Assembly: GCA_905221605.1 (NCBI GenBank)
Contig: CAJNDS010000780.1
Location: 730,602-794,601 of the forward strand
DNA: 64,000 bases
Direction: 5' to 3'
Origin: Symbiodinium natans
Lineage: Eukaryota; Sar; Dinophyceae; Suessiales; Symbiodiniaceae
The notes under the pieces were generated by a model. The model did no database searches, was not told the origin of the DNA, and saw only the letters and a list, made by a program, of their open reading frames with translations. Both the position numbers and the translations under genes were made by a program. Shown piece after piece: positions 1-10,745 of the stretch (positions within the stretch are counted from its first letter, which is position 1; the number at the start of each line of letters is the position of its first letter).

Positions 1-264
1 CCTCCCCCCATCTGCTGGGGAGGCTGGCCCGTATACACACGCCCAAGTTGGCGGTTTTTAGGAGACCTTGTCTTGCATGGACGTATCGCAAGGTATGGAC
101 CGAGTGAGTGAGTCTTATCCCACATCCTTCTTGAGCTGCAACATCGCGAATGTTTGAATTTTGGGATCTTTGGTTTCATGTTTATCTTTGTGGGTATGGA
201 AAAGGCTTTGGAGTAACGGTATGGCAAGAAGGAGGGCTTTAAGGTGATTGAGGGTTTGGGGAGC

Positions 265-1079
265 ATGCGCAGGCGCCCACCCACGGCCGAGCAGGCGCAG
301 AAGACTGGGCCGGCGGATTTGTTCGAGCAGGTGTGCCGAACTATCTGCAGGGCTTTCACACCCTCCAAAAAACATACAACCTTCCGTCCTGTACTGTGGT
401 CCACCGTATCTCGAGCTCAACCAAATTCGGAAAGCAGCACAATTCAAAAACTATCGTCGCCCTTGTGCCTTACCTGCATTATAGGTATTGAGAAAGTGGT
501 GGTGCTTCATTCTACTACGAAGGAAGCATGGTCTATGCCTGGACAGCAAAGCAACTCAATTAAGCTCAAACAAAAAAGAAAGCATGCCAGCACACTGAAC
601 CCCCTAGACAGTTAGCATAGGGCATGCCCGTTTTGGGTAATGACGCCACCGCAGCCAAACTGTAGCCCAATATATCTTTAGAATTTATCCCCGTATAGCC
701 CAATATATCCCAAAACACATTGCTAGATAGAATTTATACTAAACTCAATTATATTGATTAAACTGTTTAAGTTGCCATTGCCTGAAAAAGGACAAGGTAA
801 GCTTTCGCCCAGTTTGGGTAACGACGCCGCCGCCGGCCAACTATAGCCCACTGTACCCCCAAACAAATATCCACACAGATTTTCGTTTATCGTAAGGTGG
901 TGTAACTCCCCAAAATGGTCAAAGCTAGGGAAAGAAGATATTTGGGTGGGTTCGGACTTGTTGGGGCATGGCACATATTGGCACAAGCAGAGGACAGGTA
1001 TTACTATTCCTTCTGGCAGGAGTTGCGAGCCGTACTGCGGGCAGAGATGGAGGGCGAGCCAGACCAGGCGCAGCTTTGA
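265..1079 (+). CDS. Unrecognised gene, two probable exons
   Basis: I see two stretches that read as protein with plausible splice edges. The first (265-330) starts at an ATG, reads MRRRPPTAEQAQKTGPADLF then EQ, and ends at GAGCAG followed by GTGTGC, a good donor. The second (998-1079) follows an AG and reads YYYSFWQELRAVLRAEMEGE then PDQAQL and TGA, so it could be a C-terminal exon. Phases do not join directly (0 against 1), so at least one exon would be missing between them. No family is recognised. The two may belong to different genes. Confidence 0.3.
630..850. repeat. Two diverged copies of a 40-bp motif
   Basis: A motif of about 40 bp, GTTTTGGGTAATGACGCC followed by an ACCGC-type stretch and a TAGCCCA end, occurs at about 630-669 and again with several differences at about 812-850. 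The short string TAGCCCAATATATC also occurs twice between them. This looks like a decayed duplication within the intron or intergenic space. Confidence 0.5.
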
Positions 1080-2020
1080 GAGTTCAGGGTGTTGAAATGG
1101 TTTATGTGTAATGTCATCAATGCTTCTTTTGCGATGGGTTTAGTGGTTTGAGGGTTAAGCACACGCGGACGCCACCTAACACCGACAAGCCCTGTGAGTT
1201 ACCCTGCCCAAGGCCCTTGTGGGAGTGGGCAGGAAAGGAGTCTCCAAGAGAGCATCCCCAAGTGGAGTTTGAAACTTCCCAATATGGGCACGGATCCTTA
1301 GGCCCTTTGTTCGAGCCGCCAAGAGCTCCCGACAATTTCCGCCAAAGGAAATCGATGATGCGACGTTTGGTGGCCGCTGTGTGCAGCCCAGAGCTCTAAT
1401 TGTGGGGATGATTGGCTGTAGTTATAGAGAAGAGTCGAGAGCTGCTGAAAGACCCAACTTGCCGTGCAGCAAAGGCCAAGCCCCCTTTGTACCAGTGAGG
1501 CTCACTAATGGCACGCAGCCGTGGCGTTCGCACACCCGACCACGGGGCCGCAACCGGGCTGCAAGGAGGGTTTGGGAGGGCTTCGGCGTTTTCCTCTGCC
1601 TGAGTTTTGTGAGGGACCGGGGGCGCGTCCACCATCAGCCCCCCCCCCCTCCCCCTTCCCTGTAAACAGTCTATCGCATCTAGGCCGGAAATGAACCTCG
1701 GGCCACGAAGCAACAGCAGCGCCGCAGCTTACATGGCCCGCATGTAGTTCAACGCATCGACTTATAAGGGTGCAAGAGAAGCCCAGACTGGCCCCAGTCG
1801 GAGACCCGCACACGCTGTCCCATCCGACGCAGGCACTTTACGAGGCTCGTGCTGACAAGGCCTTGGTTCGTGCGCATGGGGGGCTGATCGCATGTGGGCT
1901 AAATTGGGCATCTAAGCCGTAAGGATTTTTACTCTTTGATCGAGATCCCCCCAAAATGAGCAAAGTTCCTTTGATCAATTTGTGTCAGCTTGAGTTTCTT
2001 GATGTTTCTTGTGAGGTCAG
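1080..2020. other. No assignable gene
   Basis: An open + frame at 1148-1399 ends in a plausible peptide (SMMRRLVAAVCSPEL), but no splice edges or family support it. A poly-C tract sits near 1640-1655. I see nothing else here. Confidence 0.3.
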
Positions 2021-2024
2021 GCGA

Positions 2025-2176
2025 GAGCGAAGAGCCAAGAGCCAAGAGCCAAGAGCCAAGAGCCAAGAGCCAAGAGCCAAGAGCCAAGAGCCAGGAGCGA
2101 GGAGCGAGGAGCGAGGAGCGAGGAGCGAGGAGCGAGGAGCGAGGAGCGAGGAGCGAGGAGCGAGGAGCGAGGAGCG
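2025..2176. repeat. 7-bp minisatellite (AAGAGCC/AGGAGCG)
   Basis: About ten tandem AAGAGCC units turn at about 2090 into tandem AGGAGCG units, a related 7-mer. Because 7 is not a multiple of three, every frame stays open; this produces long artefactual ORFs on both strands. Purine-rich sequence and a poly-G run (about 2449-2463) follow. Confidence 0.9.
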
Positions 2177-2814
2177 AGCGAGCCCCAAAGTGTGTATTTG
2201 TGTGTGTGTGACGAGAGGTGGAGGGGGAGGGCGTGAGGGGGAGGGGGAAGGGAGGGGGAAGGGAGAGGGGGAGAGAAACAAAGAAAGAGCGAAAACACAA
2301 AAGGAGCGAGAGGGAGTGAGAGCGAGAGAGAGACCTAATTCAACTCATCGGCTCCCAAAGCGAAAGCCCCTAACAGAGGGTAGGCGGAGTGCTCGGGGAA
2401 TTCCTCATGCCCCCAAGAAAGGCCAACTAGCCCCTGCCCTTTTTGGGGCAGGGGGGGGGGGGGCGGAGGTGGTCGAGCTGGAGTTCAAGGGCCTCAGGTC
2501 TCCCGAATGCTTAGAGTGTCAGGGTGGACTCGCCAGGCACTTCTTCTGCATTTGGGTGGGGACGGTGCGGAGAGCATCCTTGCGAAGAGGACCGCCTCTA
2601 TACTCTATCTCTTCTGCTTTATGTTGTCTCCGGCATCAAGGGGTTTGGAGGCTGCGGTTCTGAGACTGCCAAACATGATGTCCTGTCGTGGTAAGATCCT
2701 CCCGTGTTGCACGAAGGCTCGGGATTCAGGAAATAAGTGTGGCGGAGGCTTCTTAGGCCCAGGATGTTAATTTCGAAACGTTATGCTTGTAGATTGAAGA
2801 TGCGGTTTATGCCG

Positions 2815-2935
2815 CTCTGCTATGGGCCTCATGGCTTCCAGGAAGAGGGAGATCAAGGAGAAGCAGATGATTGCCAGGATGAACGAGTCCCGAAAGATGG
2901 CCTTTTTGGATACAGAAGCTTGTCGGCATGATGGC
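2815..2935 (+). CDS. Possible exon, basic Lys/Arg-rich peptide
   Basis: From an ATG at about 2821 the frame reads MGLMASRKREIKEKQMIARM then NESRKMAFLDTEACRHDGQC before a stop. The Lys/Glu/Arg-rich, Met-containing composition looks like real helical coding sequence. The two other + frames are also open here, so the frame choice is uncertain. No family is recognised. Confidence 0.25.
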
Positions 2936-3295
2936 CAATGTCCGAAACCATGATGGCCGGCCCTACATTCATCTCAAGCCTCAAAGCCCAAGCCCGCGGA
3001 AGGATCATCAGAAACACTACACTCGAAGCTTAAGATCACAGGAGAATGTTGCTGCCAGAAGACGCGCGGCCGACATCCTTTCCGAACTGCACTTCGGATC
3101 TCAAAAGGGGCATCTGGAAGATTCATGGTAGCGATCGCCGTGCCCCTATGTCATTTGCAGCGAAGACCCCGGCGAGTAGGCCAATGGCCTAGGGATTTGA
3201 ATAGGGTCGGTTGCGTAGCTGATTCTGAAGGGTGGCGGTGTTTTTTCCGTAGTTTTTTCAGTTTTTTTTTGTAGTTTTTTTCCGGCCGTCTGGCC

Positions 3296-3413
3296 CAGCA
3301 AGCAAGCAAGTAAGCAAGCGAGCCAGCAAGCAAGCAAGGAAAACAAGCAACGGTACCAGCAAGCAAGCAATCAAGCAGGCAAGCAAGCAAGCAAGCAAGC
3401 GAGCAAGCGGGCC

Positions 3414-3446
<33 letters not shown>

Positions 3447-3451
3447 ACAAG
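3296..3451. repeat. (AAGC)n microsatellite
   Basis: Tandem AAGC/CAGC tetranucleotides with a few interruptions run into a poly-C tract. On the minus strand this gives artefactual Leu/Ala/Cys-rich ORFs. Confidence 0.9.
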
Positions 3452-3465
3452 CCAGCCCCCCCCCG

Positions 3466-4660
3466 CTTGGGCTGCGCCCCCCCCCCAAACCCCCCGCTTT
3501 TTTAAGCTAAACCCTAAACCCTAAACCCTGAACCCTAAACCCTAAACCCTAAACCCTAAACCCTAAACCCCAAACCCCAAACCCTAAACCCTAAACCCTA
3601 AACCCTAAACCCTAAACCCTAAACCCAACCCCCCCGCTTTTTAGCTTCTTTCACAGCATGTGAATCTTGAAACCCATCATGCAAGCAAACTAATCATGCA
3701 AGCATTGAGTTTGCAAATGGGGGGGGGCTGCGCCCCCCCCCAACCCCCCGCTTTGTTAAGCTAAACCCTAAACCCTAAACCCTAAACACCCTAAACCCTA
3801 AACACCCTAAACCCTAAACACCCTAAACCCTAAACACCCTAAGCCCTAAACCCTAAACCCTAAACCCTAAACACCCTAAACCCTAAACCCTAAACCCTAA
3901 ACACCCTAAACCCTAAACACCTTAAACCCTAAACCCTAAACCTTTAACCCTAAACCCCTAAGCCCTAAGCCCTAAACACTCTAAACCCTAAACCCTAAAC
4001 CCTAAACCCAACCCCCCCCGCTTTTTAGCTTCTTTCAAAGCATGTGAATCTTGAAACCCATCATGCAAGCAAACTCATCATGCAAGCATTGAGTTTGCAA
4101 ATGGGGGGGGGGACTGCGCCCCCCCCTAACCCCCCCCGGCTTGGGCTGCGCCCCCCCCCCCCAACCCCCCGCTTTTTTGAGCTAAACCCTAAACCCTAAA
4201 CCCTAAACCCTAAACCCTAAACCCTAAACCCTAAACCCTAAACCCTAAACCCTAAACCCCCTAAACCCTAAACCCTAAACCCTAAACCCTAAACCCTAAA
4301 CCCTAAACCCTAAACCCTAAACCCTAAACCCTAAACCCTAAACCCTAAACCCTAAACCCAACCCCCCCGCTTTTTAGCTTCTTTCAAAGCATGTGAATCT
4401 TGAAACCCATCATGCAAGCAAACTCATCATGCAAGCATTGAGTTTGCAAATGGGGGGGGGGCTGCCCCCCCCCCCAACCCCCCCCGCTTGGGCTGCGCCC
4501 CCCCCCCCCCCCCCCCCCCCCAACCCCCCCGCTTTTTTAAGCTAAGCCCTAAAACCTAAACCATAAACGCTACACCCTACACCCTACACCCTAAACCCTT
4601 AACCCTAAACCCTAAACCCTGGGTATATAGGGTTTATAGGGGAGGGCTCACCGACCAGCA
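3466..4660. repeat. Higher-order array of telomere-type CCCTAAA repeats
   Basis: There are four blocks of CCCTAAA (about 3509-3625, 3760-4008, 4182-4358 and a degenerate one at 4543-4622). Blocks are separated by a conserved spacer with the order poly-C, CCGCTTTTTAGCTTC, an 80-bp unique stretch with CATCATGCAAGCAAACT, poly-G, then GGCTGCGCCCCCCCC. Spacer copies lie at about 3642-3728, 4022-4107 and 4375-4459. The unit is therefore telomere repeat plus spacer, about 350-400 bp. Block 2 contains a CACCCTAAACCCTAAA variant. These are interstitial repeats, not a chromosome end, because gene sequence lies on both sides. Confidence 0.9.
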
Positions 4661-4857
4661 AGCCAGAAAAAAACTACAAAAAAAAACGGAAAAAAACTAC
4701 AGAAAAAAATCCCAGCCCATTCTGAAGCTGGGTGTGTCGGGCTTCGGCCAGATGATCTTGGATTGGTGCAGTGCCAAATTTGCGGTCTTGACATCAGAAG
4801 CCTGAGAAAGAGAAGCATGAATCAGTGCTTTAGCTTTGGGTCGGGCCCACTGATCAG

Positions 4858-7800
4858 CGAGGCACAAGCGCACTCTCTTCGCCGAGCTGGCGCAGAAGCG
4901 GGAGCTTGGTGAGGCGAAGCTGCACCCGGAGGCTCTCGGGCTCTGAGGGGTTTGATGTCCTTGGCCATCTGCTCAAGTCAGCTTCAGTTTCTTTGGGTTG
5001 AGCAAAGGGACCTCTTGCGTAGGTTCTTGGGCATCTCCGGCGTGTTACGGGCTGCATCTTTCATATCCCTGAACTTCAGAAAAAGCTTCGATCGCCCTTG
5101 CCACTGGCCGTGGAGTCTCCGGAGGTGCCACTGGAGGACGCTTGTGCTGAGAAGAAGTTCTCGAAATTCCCTAAATATGGTGGCGTTGGGGGGAGCGGAG
5201 TGGAGAAGGACTCTCCGACGATAGTACAGGAGTCCTGAGGCTAAAGCTACTGGTGGTATGAGGTGTGGGGGTGTGAAGCGGCATCGCCTGACTGTCCGAG
5301 CCTCAGCCCTACTCGAGAGTCACTTGCCTGAACGGCCAAGGAGACACTGCTACCAGAGGAGGCAGTCACCTGGTCGGCACCAGCATGATTCTGTGTATTC
5401 AGGGGAGGAACAACCCAGACAGGTGCGATTTGGCGGGCTTGCTATCGTAACCAGCAGAAGGAAGTCCCGTAAACGAGTCAATCGAAATCCATGACCAAGG
5501 AAGCTCTCGGCAGTGACGCCGTCCAGAAAATGCCCTCCTCTGCACGTGCTTCACGCCCCTTGGCGTGGAGAAGCATGTTGAGGTTCTGGGCCTCAGTGTT
5601 TCAGGGCATAGGAAGATGTGAAGGCCTGGGTGGGGCCTAGTGAAGGGTGTTCTCCTCGGCATCTCTCCTTGGCCAATCGGAGAGCAATTTAACTCAGGTC
5701 TGCAAGGCCGCATGACCATGACGCCGGTGTCATCCGAGCGGAAGACGGAGATCTTGCGGGTCACGGTTGCCTTACGCTTCATCTTAAGGTTCTTGTATAG
5801 AGCTGCCAAGCACGGGCATCACCACGCATTGCGCGTTTAGTAGCGATGTGAAGCGCCCACGCTGGCTCGTTGCTGAGGAGCGTTGTAGTAGTTTCTGAGT
5901 CGTTGTGAGTTCGTGAGGAAATGTGGAATCCTCACCTGACTTGCCCAAGAGTGTGAGAGCGTGGGAGTGGGCGTTGCAAGCCTGGCCTAGGTATTGCCTG
6001 TGCATGACATGTAAGGGCTGTTTGGAGGCGCCCGGCTGGTCGAAAGAATAGTTCTCGGTTCCGAGTCGAACCAGATGTGGAATCTTGAGTTGCTAGGGAC
6101 GTGATTGGAATCACCAAATGTCACTCTTCTCCTGGCTCTTGTGATGCTTGAGAAAGTCACGCCTTTCAATGCCGATGCCCCAGCAAGATCGAACACGAAA
6201 CCCTGAAAACTAACCTTAAACCGGTTCAGAGAAGATAATGAGCCAGTTCCTTACAGAAGCTGCAAGTCTTCTGGGGGTGACGAGTTCTTCTGCTGTGCAA
6301 AATGTAAACTCGAACATCTGATGCGCTTAAGGTTGTCTCCGCCAAGGGCCTGCGCGCAGCCGACAGCAATGGGATGTCGGACCCTTTCTGCGCACCTTGT
6401 TCGGCAAAAGCAGGGTGCTGGATACACTATAAGGTGGGCTCCGCAACATTGCCGATGCCTCTAGGGAGGGATTATCACTACATCACTTTTCCGCAGTAGA
6501 GTGAGGGAAACAGTTAGGGGGCACCCCCTAGCTCTGCATCGCTCTCGGTTTAGGAATATGGAAATCCTACCTTGCATGCCCACCCTGCACCTCACTCTGC
6601 AAAACCCCAAGCCCTCGCCGAAAGCAGGTCTGCGAGCTTGTCGGGAAGCCGGGCACCAAATGCCACACGCAGGCGAGAACGATCGCTGCGAGCTTTCCAA
6701 TGGGTTCAAAGCTGAAAAAAAGAAGATTCCAGGTGGTTGGTGATCTTCGGCTGGAGAAGCTCTGAATCCTCGCAAGCATGTCCGAGTGTGGGCACCAGGC
6801 CCCGAGAACCCCCGCAGATCAGAGTCAGGGTCTCGTAGCCCCACAGCTCTTGCAACATCTACACGTCCGAGTTGAAACCCAAATTTTAGCCAGGTGCAGC
6901 GGCGAACGACCTGCCCGGAGTGGAACGAAACATTTGAGGTGAAAAACTTCGACGGCCACTCGGCTCTGAGAGGCGCTCAGAGCATGTGGTGTTGGTTTGG
7001 AGATGTTTGGAGGGTTTTACATGAACCTTCGCGAAGCTTGGGGTTGCCATTGAAACATTAAATCATGTGCGCGGATCTGAGAATCCACTTGAGAAGCCGA
7101 ACTGCCGAGGTGATGACTTGAGCTTCCAAATCTTTGACTATGACTTCGATCCCTGCCTGTTTGTTAGGTAACATGTTCGTCCCAACAGGCTTGTTTGGAG
7201 TCGTGATTTTGGAGCTCTTAAGGGCCTGTGGGGGTGTGTGGAGTTTGGCGCAAAGATGCGAACTTATGGAAGCAGGGTTAAGGGGCTTGGAAGTGCTTTT
7301 TGGGATGTTAAGAAGGGGCGAGGAGGGGATTAGGAGGGGTATAGGATGATGTAGGTCCGAGACTACGGCGCAGGTGTATATACCGTACGTCGTACGTATC
7401 ATCAGCAGCCCCAAACTCAGAGCACCCCTCCTGCAACGCAGCGACTGCTTGGGAAAGGAGAAAGACGAACTCCTGGGATCGGCGGTGCTCAAAGGCAGCT
7501 GAAAGGGGCGCTAGGATTTTTGGGTCCCACTGGCTTTTCTTGGTCGCTGCCCAGCAGTGCGTGTTGATTCGCCGTCCAGTGGAGTTTTGCATGCCAGGCT
7601 CAGAACCCTGCAACTTGTAGTCGCTGTAGTCAGCGACGTAAAATTGAAACCGACAAGCGACTAAACGATCTCCTCAAGCCTATAGCCCCAAAGCCGTACA
7701 GGCCATACAGCACGACGCGGCTTGAACCGACAATTCCGAGAACGGTTTACAAGTTGAACCACGTTTGGCTTATTGCCCACATCCCTGAGAGCACCTTGAC

Positions 7801-8071
7801 CTTGTTCTCCCAGCAGGCAGCCACATCATCCAGCAGGGCTCCGTTGAGGCCGTTCCATTCTAGGATGAAGCATGCCATCCAAAGTTAAGTTGTTGCCGGC
7901 TTACTGTAGTGCCGGACCGTTCAGGGGTTGAGAGGGGTTGAGAAGTGGGCCCCTGGATACAAGCATTGAGTTGAGTGCTTAGCGCCAAGTGAGTTGGGTT
8001 TGTGGGGCGCAAGCCTCTGCCCACGGAGCCTCCAGGAAGAATTGCCGCTGGAGGATGCGATTGGCTCGAGG
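4858..8071 (+). CDS. C2-domain protein, multi-exon
   Basis: Predicted exons are 4858-4931, 5080-5179, 5698-5765, 6332-6389, 6673-6710, 6894-6972, 7110-7167, 7442-7494 and 8036-8071. Phases agree at every junction from 4931 to 7494; a small exon seems missing before 8036. Joined, they read as one C2 domain: ILRVT then VVSAKGLRAADSNGMSDPF (strand 1 to loop 1), PEWNETFEV, DDLSFQIFDYDFDP (loop 3), KDELLGSAVLKG and EELPLEDAIG. The loop aspartates of calcium-binding C2 domains (AAD, SDPF, FDYD) are present, so calcium-dependent lipid binding is likely. Upstream exons are Glu/Lys/Pro-rich (LFAELAQKRELGEAKLHPE). Several introns start with GC (after 4931, 6389, 6710, 6972 and 7494). The true 5' and 3' ends are not settled. 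Confidence 0.72.
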
Positions 8072-8114
8072 GTTCTGGGACGCGGGAGTCTTACACCATG
8101 TGGTCTATGCAGGT

Positions 8115-8285
8115 TTTAATAATTAATTAATAACTAATTTAATAATGATTAATTAATAATTAATTAATTAATAATTAATAATTAATAAATAATTAATTAA
8201 TAAATAATTAATAATTAATTAATAATTAATTAATAATTAATTAATAATTAATTAATAATTAACTAAATAATTAATTAATAATTAC
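8115..8285. repeat. AT-rich TTAATTAATAA tandem repeat
   Basis: About 170 bp made almost only of AATTAATTAATAA-type units, with no G or C for long stretches. Confidence 0.9.
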
Positions 8286-8900
8286 AGTCCGGCTTATGGG
8301 TTTGGGGCTGAGAGTCTGAGAAATGACGACTCTCAAGCTCTCAGAACTGCATCTTGAGCACCCAACATAGATTGGCCAAGATGTTGGTACGTGCCGTCAA
8401 AAGCATAGCCAAAACCAGAGCAACGACATCTGAAGGAAGAACACATCGAAATCTCCACGACCTATTTGGCTCTAAGCCGCTGCAGCTCATGGAGCAGAGA
8501 AGTGCGATGATGCCTCCCAAGGTCGCAGTCAGAGTGTCATGAAGGCCAGGGCGGTGCTGTTCAGAATGTATCCTGGACATAGGGCTTTCGCTTTGGCCCC
8601 TCAATGTTAGACACAACGCCTCTCAACCAAAGTAGACTAGCGGACTGGTGATTTAGGTTGCGGCTGGTGTTGCAACTTGCGGGTTTGGGACTTGGGATTG
8701 CCATCGCCATGAAGTACGTAGCTACCTTCGCTGGCAGCATGTGTCACGAGGCCTCTGCAAATCGTGCAGTGCAGTGACGAGCCATAAAGTCACTGTTAGG
8801 GGGAGGGTTGTTTGGCTGTTCGGGGCACAGATCTTCGCACCGTGCGTCCAAACCGCCACCCTTGACACACTTAGCTATGCTCCAATGGCAAGTGTTCCAG

Positions 8901-8960
8901 GGCACCATCTCCGTGCGAGTGAGCCTGCTCAGTGCCGACGGCGCAATCAAGCGTCCCTCG
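8901..8960 (+). CDS. Probable exon, possible C2 first strand
   Basis: After GTTCCAG, a 20-codon frame reads GTISVRVSLLSADGAIKRPS and is followed by GCTGAC, a possible GC donor. Phase 0 at the start matches the phase-0 end of the exon at 8071. The alternating hydrophobic pattern resembles the first beta strand of another C2 domain, but no calcium loop follows, so membership is only a guess. Confidence 0.35.
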
Positions 8961-9620
8961 GCTGACTTGATGCAACCCCCAAAGTCCAAAACTGCTGGGG
9001 CGCTTCATTTCATGCTTCACAGGGCTGCTGCTTCTGTGCCAAGGCCCATAACACAGCAATTTCCAGCAATGTCACTCTTGTCACATCTAGCTTGGGCTCT
9101 CTGAAGCCTCCAACATGAGACTTCCCCGGCTTTTTTTACTCCTGCCCCAACAAAAAACCGGGTGCTGATCCCGAAGCAAATCCTGCCAGTCAACGCTGCA
9201 TGAACAAATCGGACCAGGTACGGATTCCTTCACCAAGGAGCTGCGAAGGTCCTTCGGACACCGGCTGCAGGCCGGGTTGAGATCCCGAATTTCCTCGGCC
9301 CATCGACCCAGTCTCCAGCTTTGCGCTCGGAACGTTGCGAAGCATCACAGGCTGCTTGTCCAGATATCTGTGTCAAGCATTCACTCTCTTTGCAACCACC
9401 GACTGCACAAGCATGCCGCTCCCAACCACTGAATAGAGGGCCCCAAACCTTCTACCCTAATTCGGTGGTCGGTGGAGTTATTGCCGGGCTGGCAGTATTT
9501 AGTTCATGTAGTGATATAGTCAATATAGTCGCCCTCTGAAGTTGGGTGGCAAAAATGACGAATTGAAACCCCAACCATATGAATACCCCTGCACCCCTCG
9601 TTAGCGCCCCAGAGAGTCAG

Positions 9621-9653
9621 GAGATCAAGAAGCAGCACCTGGAGGAGCTGGAG
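9621..9653 (+). CDS. Probable 33-nt exon, coiled-coil-like
   Basis: Between GAGTCAG and GTCGCG an 11-codon phase-0 exon reads EIKKQHLEELE, a charged helical peptide. It could belong to the C2 gene upstream or to a separate gene. Confidence 0.35.
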
Positions 9654-9896
9654 GTCGCGCAAGGGCAAGTGCGAAGTGGAATGAGATCGCCTTCCTTCAG
9701 ATGAGCGGGTTAGGGTTCGCTGGGTGTGGGGTGTAGTAGGGGCCCTCAAACAAGAATTTAGCCAGGTGCCCACTGCCCAATTTCAGGGCTCGGAGTTTCG
9801 CATGTTTAGGTGGTGAGCGGGAGTTTGGACGACGACCTTCCTTGAACTTCAGTGTGAAGTGGTTATGTACCGTCTTGGGGGGATAGCATAGTATAC

Positions 9897-10745
9897 ATGC
9901 TAGAAGCAACATGCTGCAGAGCTCGGTCGTGTGAATTGTGGGAGTTGGGCTTGAAAGTGTTTTCCTCAACGCCTCTCATCCTTTCGCCCCTTCGTTTTGG
10001 GCCTGCGGCAGCTCCCAAAGGGAGTGGTCCGCACTCACCCAACAGTAGACACATTGCTTTTACAAGCCACAGGAAAGCTTCTGCAAAGACAAAGCTAGAT
10101 CAGACCATGTACACCACAAGCGAGACTTGGGTTGCAATGCGCAGAGAAGTCTCTCACACATGGCACCCCATTGTTGAGAAGAACATAGACCCTCATGCAG
10201 AAAACTGCCCTAAGCGTTTCACCCATGACCTAGGGAAGGAGGCCGTGCGAGGAAGCGCAAAGGAAAGCAGCGTATCTGCAACAACAAGTATGGACATTTT
10301 GTGGTACAGCGAGCTTGGAGACACCACTCAAAAACAAACACACACACACACACACAGACTCAGAGTGACGACCCCGAAAAGGTTAGCAGGTGCAGTCTTC
10401 TCTCATCACTCATCACATGCATCATTCTCTCCACTCTTCCGAAAGAGACATTTTCGCAGATACGTCCAGGTGGCCCATCTCAAAAGCAGCTTCGTTGGCA
10501 GTGGGCTTGTGAGTGGGCCACTGCCCCCTGCTTCTTCAGCTTCTTGTAATCGAGTCCACGACAGAACTCTTGTTGTCAGAGCGTGCACACACAGAGTCGC
10601 CCCATGTGGGGTAAAAAACATTTTAATTCAAACAAGCACGTCATGCGGCAACGCGGATGCGTATAAAGGCTGCAAACCTCGTGCTCACGGAAACTCACTC
10701 AGGAGGCAACGATTGGACTTGTCAGGCATGGGCTGGGTGTGTTGA
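9897..10745 (+). CDS. Long ORF of unknown function (282 codons)
   Basis: This is an uninterrupted ATG-to-TGA frame of 282 codons in a region where stop-free runs this long should be rare by chance. The product is Ser/Thr/His/Arg-rich, with an in-frame (CA)n tract giving THTHTH near the middle (about 10337-10358). No domain, signal peptide or membrane segment is recognised. It may be an unspliced exon, a decayed single-exon gene, or chance. Confidence 0.25.
   Translation: MLEATCCRARSCELWELGLKVFSSTPLILSPLRFGPAAAPKGSGPHSPNSRHIAFTSHRKASAKTKLDQTMYTTSETWVAMRREVSHTWHPIVEKNIDPHAENCPKRFTHDLGKEAVRGSAKESSVSATTSMDILWYSELGDTTQKQTHTHTHRLRVTTPKRLAGAVFSHHSSHASFSPLFRKRHFRRYVQVAHLKSSFVGSGLVSGPLPPASSASCNRVHDRTLVVRACTHRVAPCGVKNILIQTSTSCGNADAYKGCKPRAHGNSLRRQRLDLSGMGWVC

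Noticed and set aside
3509-4622. Chromosome end (telomere)
   Set aside because: Gene sequence lies on both sides and the repeats are interrupted by conserved spacers, so they are interstitial.
5399-6196. Minus-strand ORFs over the C2 gene (e.g. MKRKATVTRKISVFRSDDTG)
   Set aside because: The + strand reading TEILRVT joins in phase to the C2 domain, so the minus frame is a shadow.
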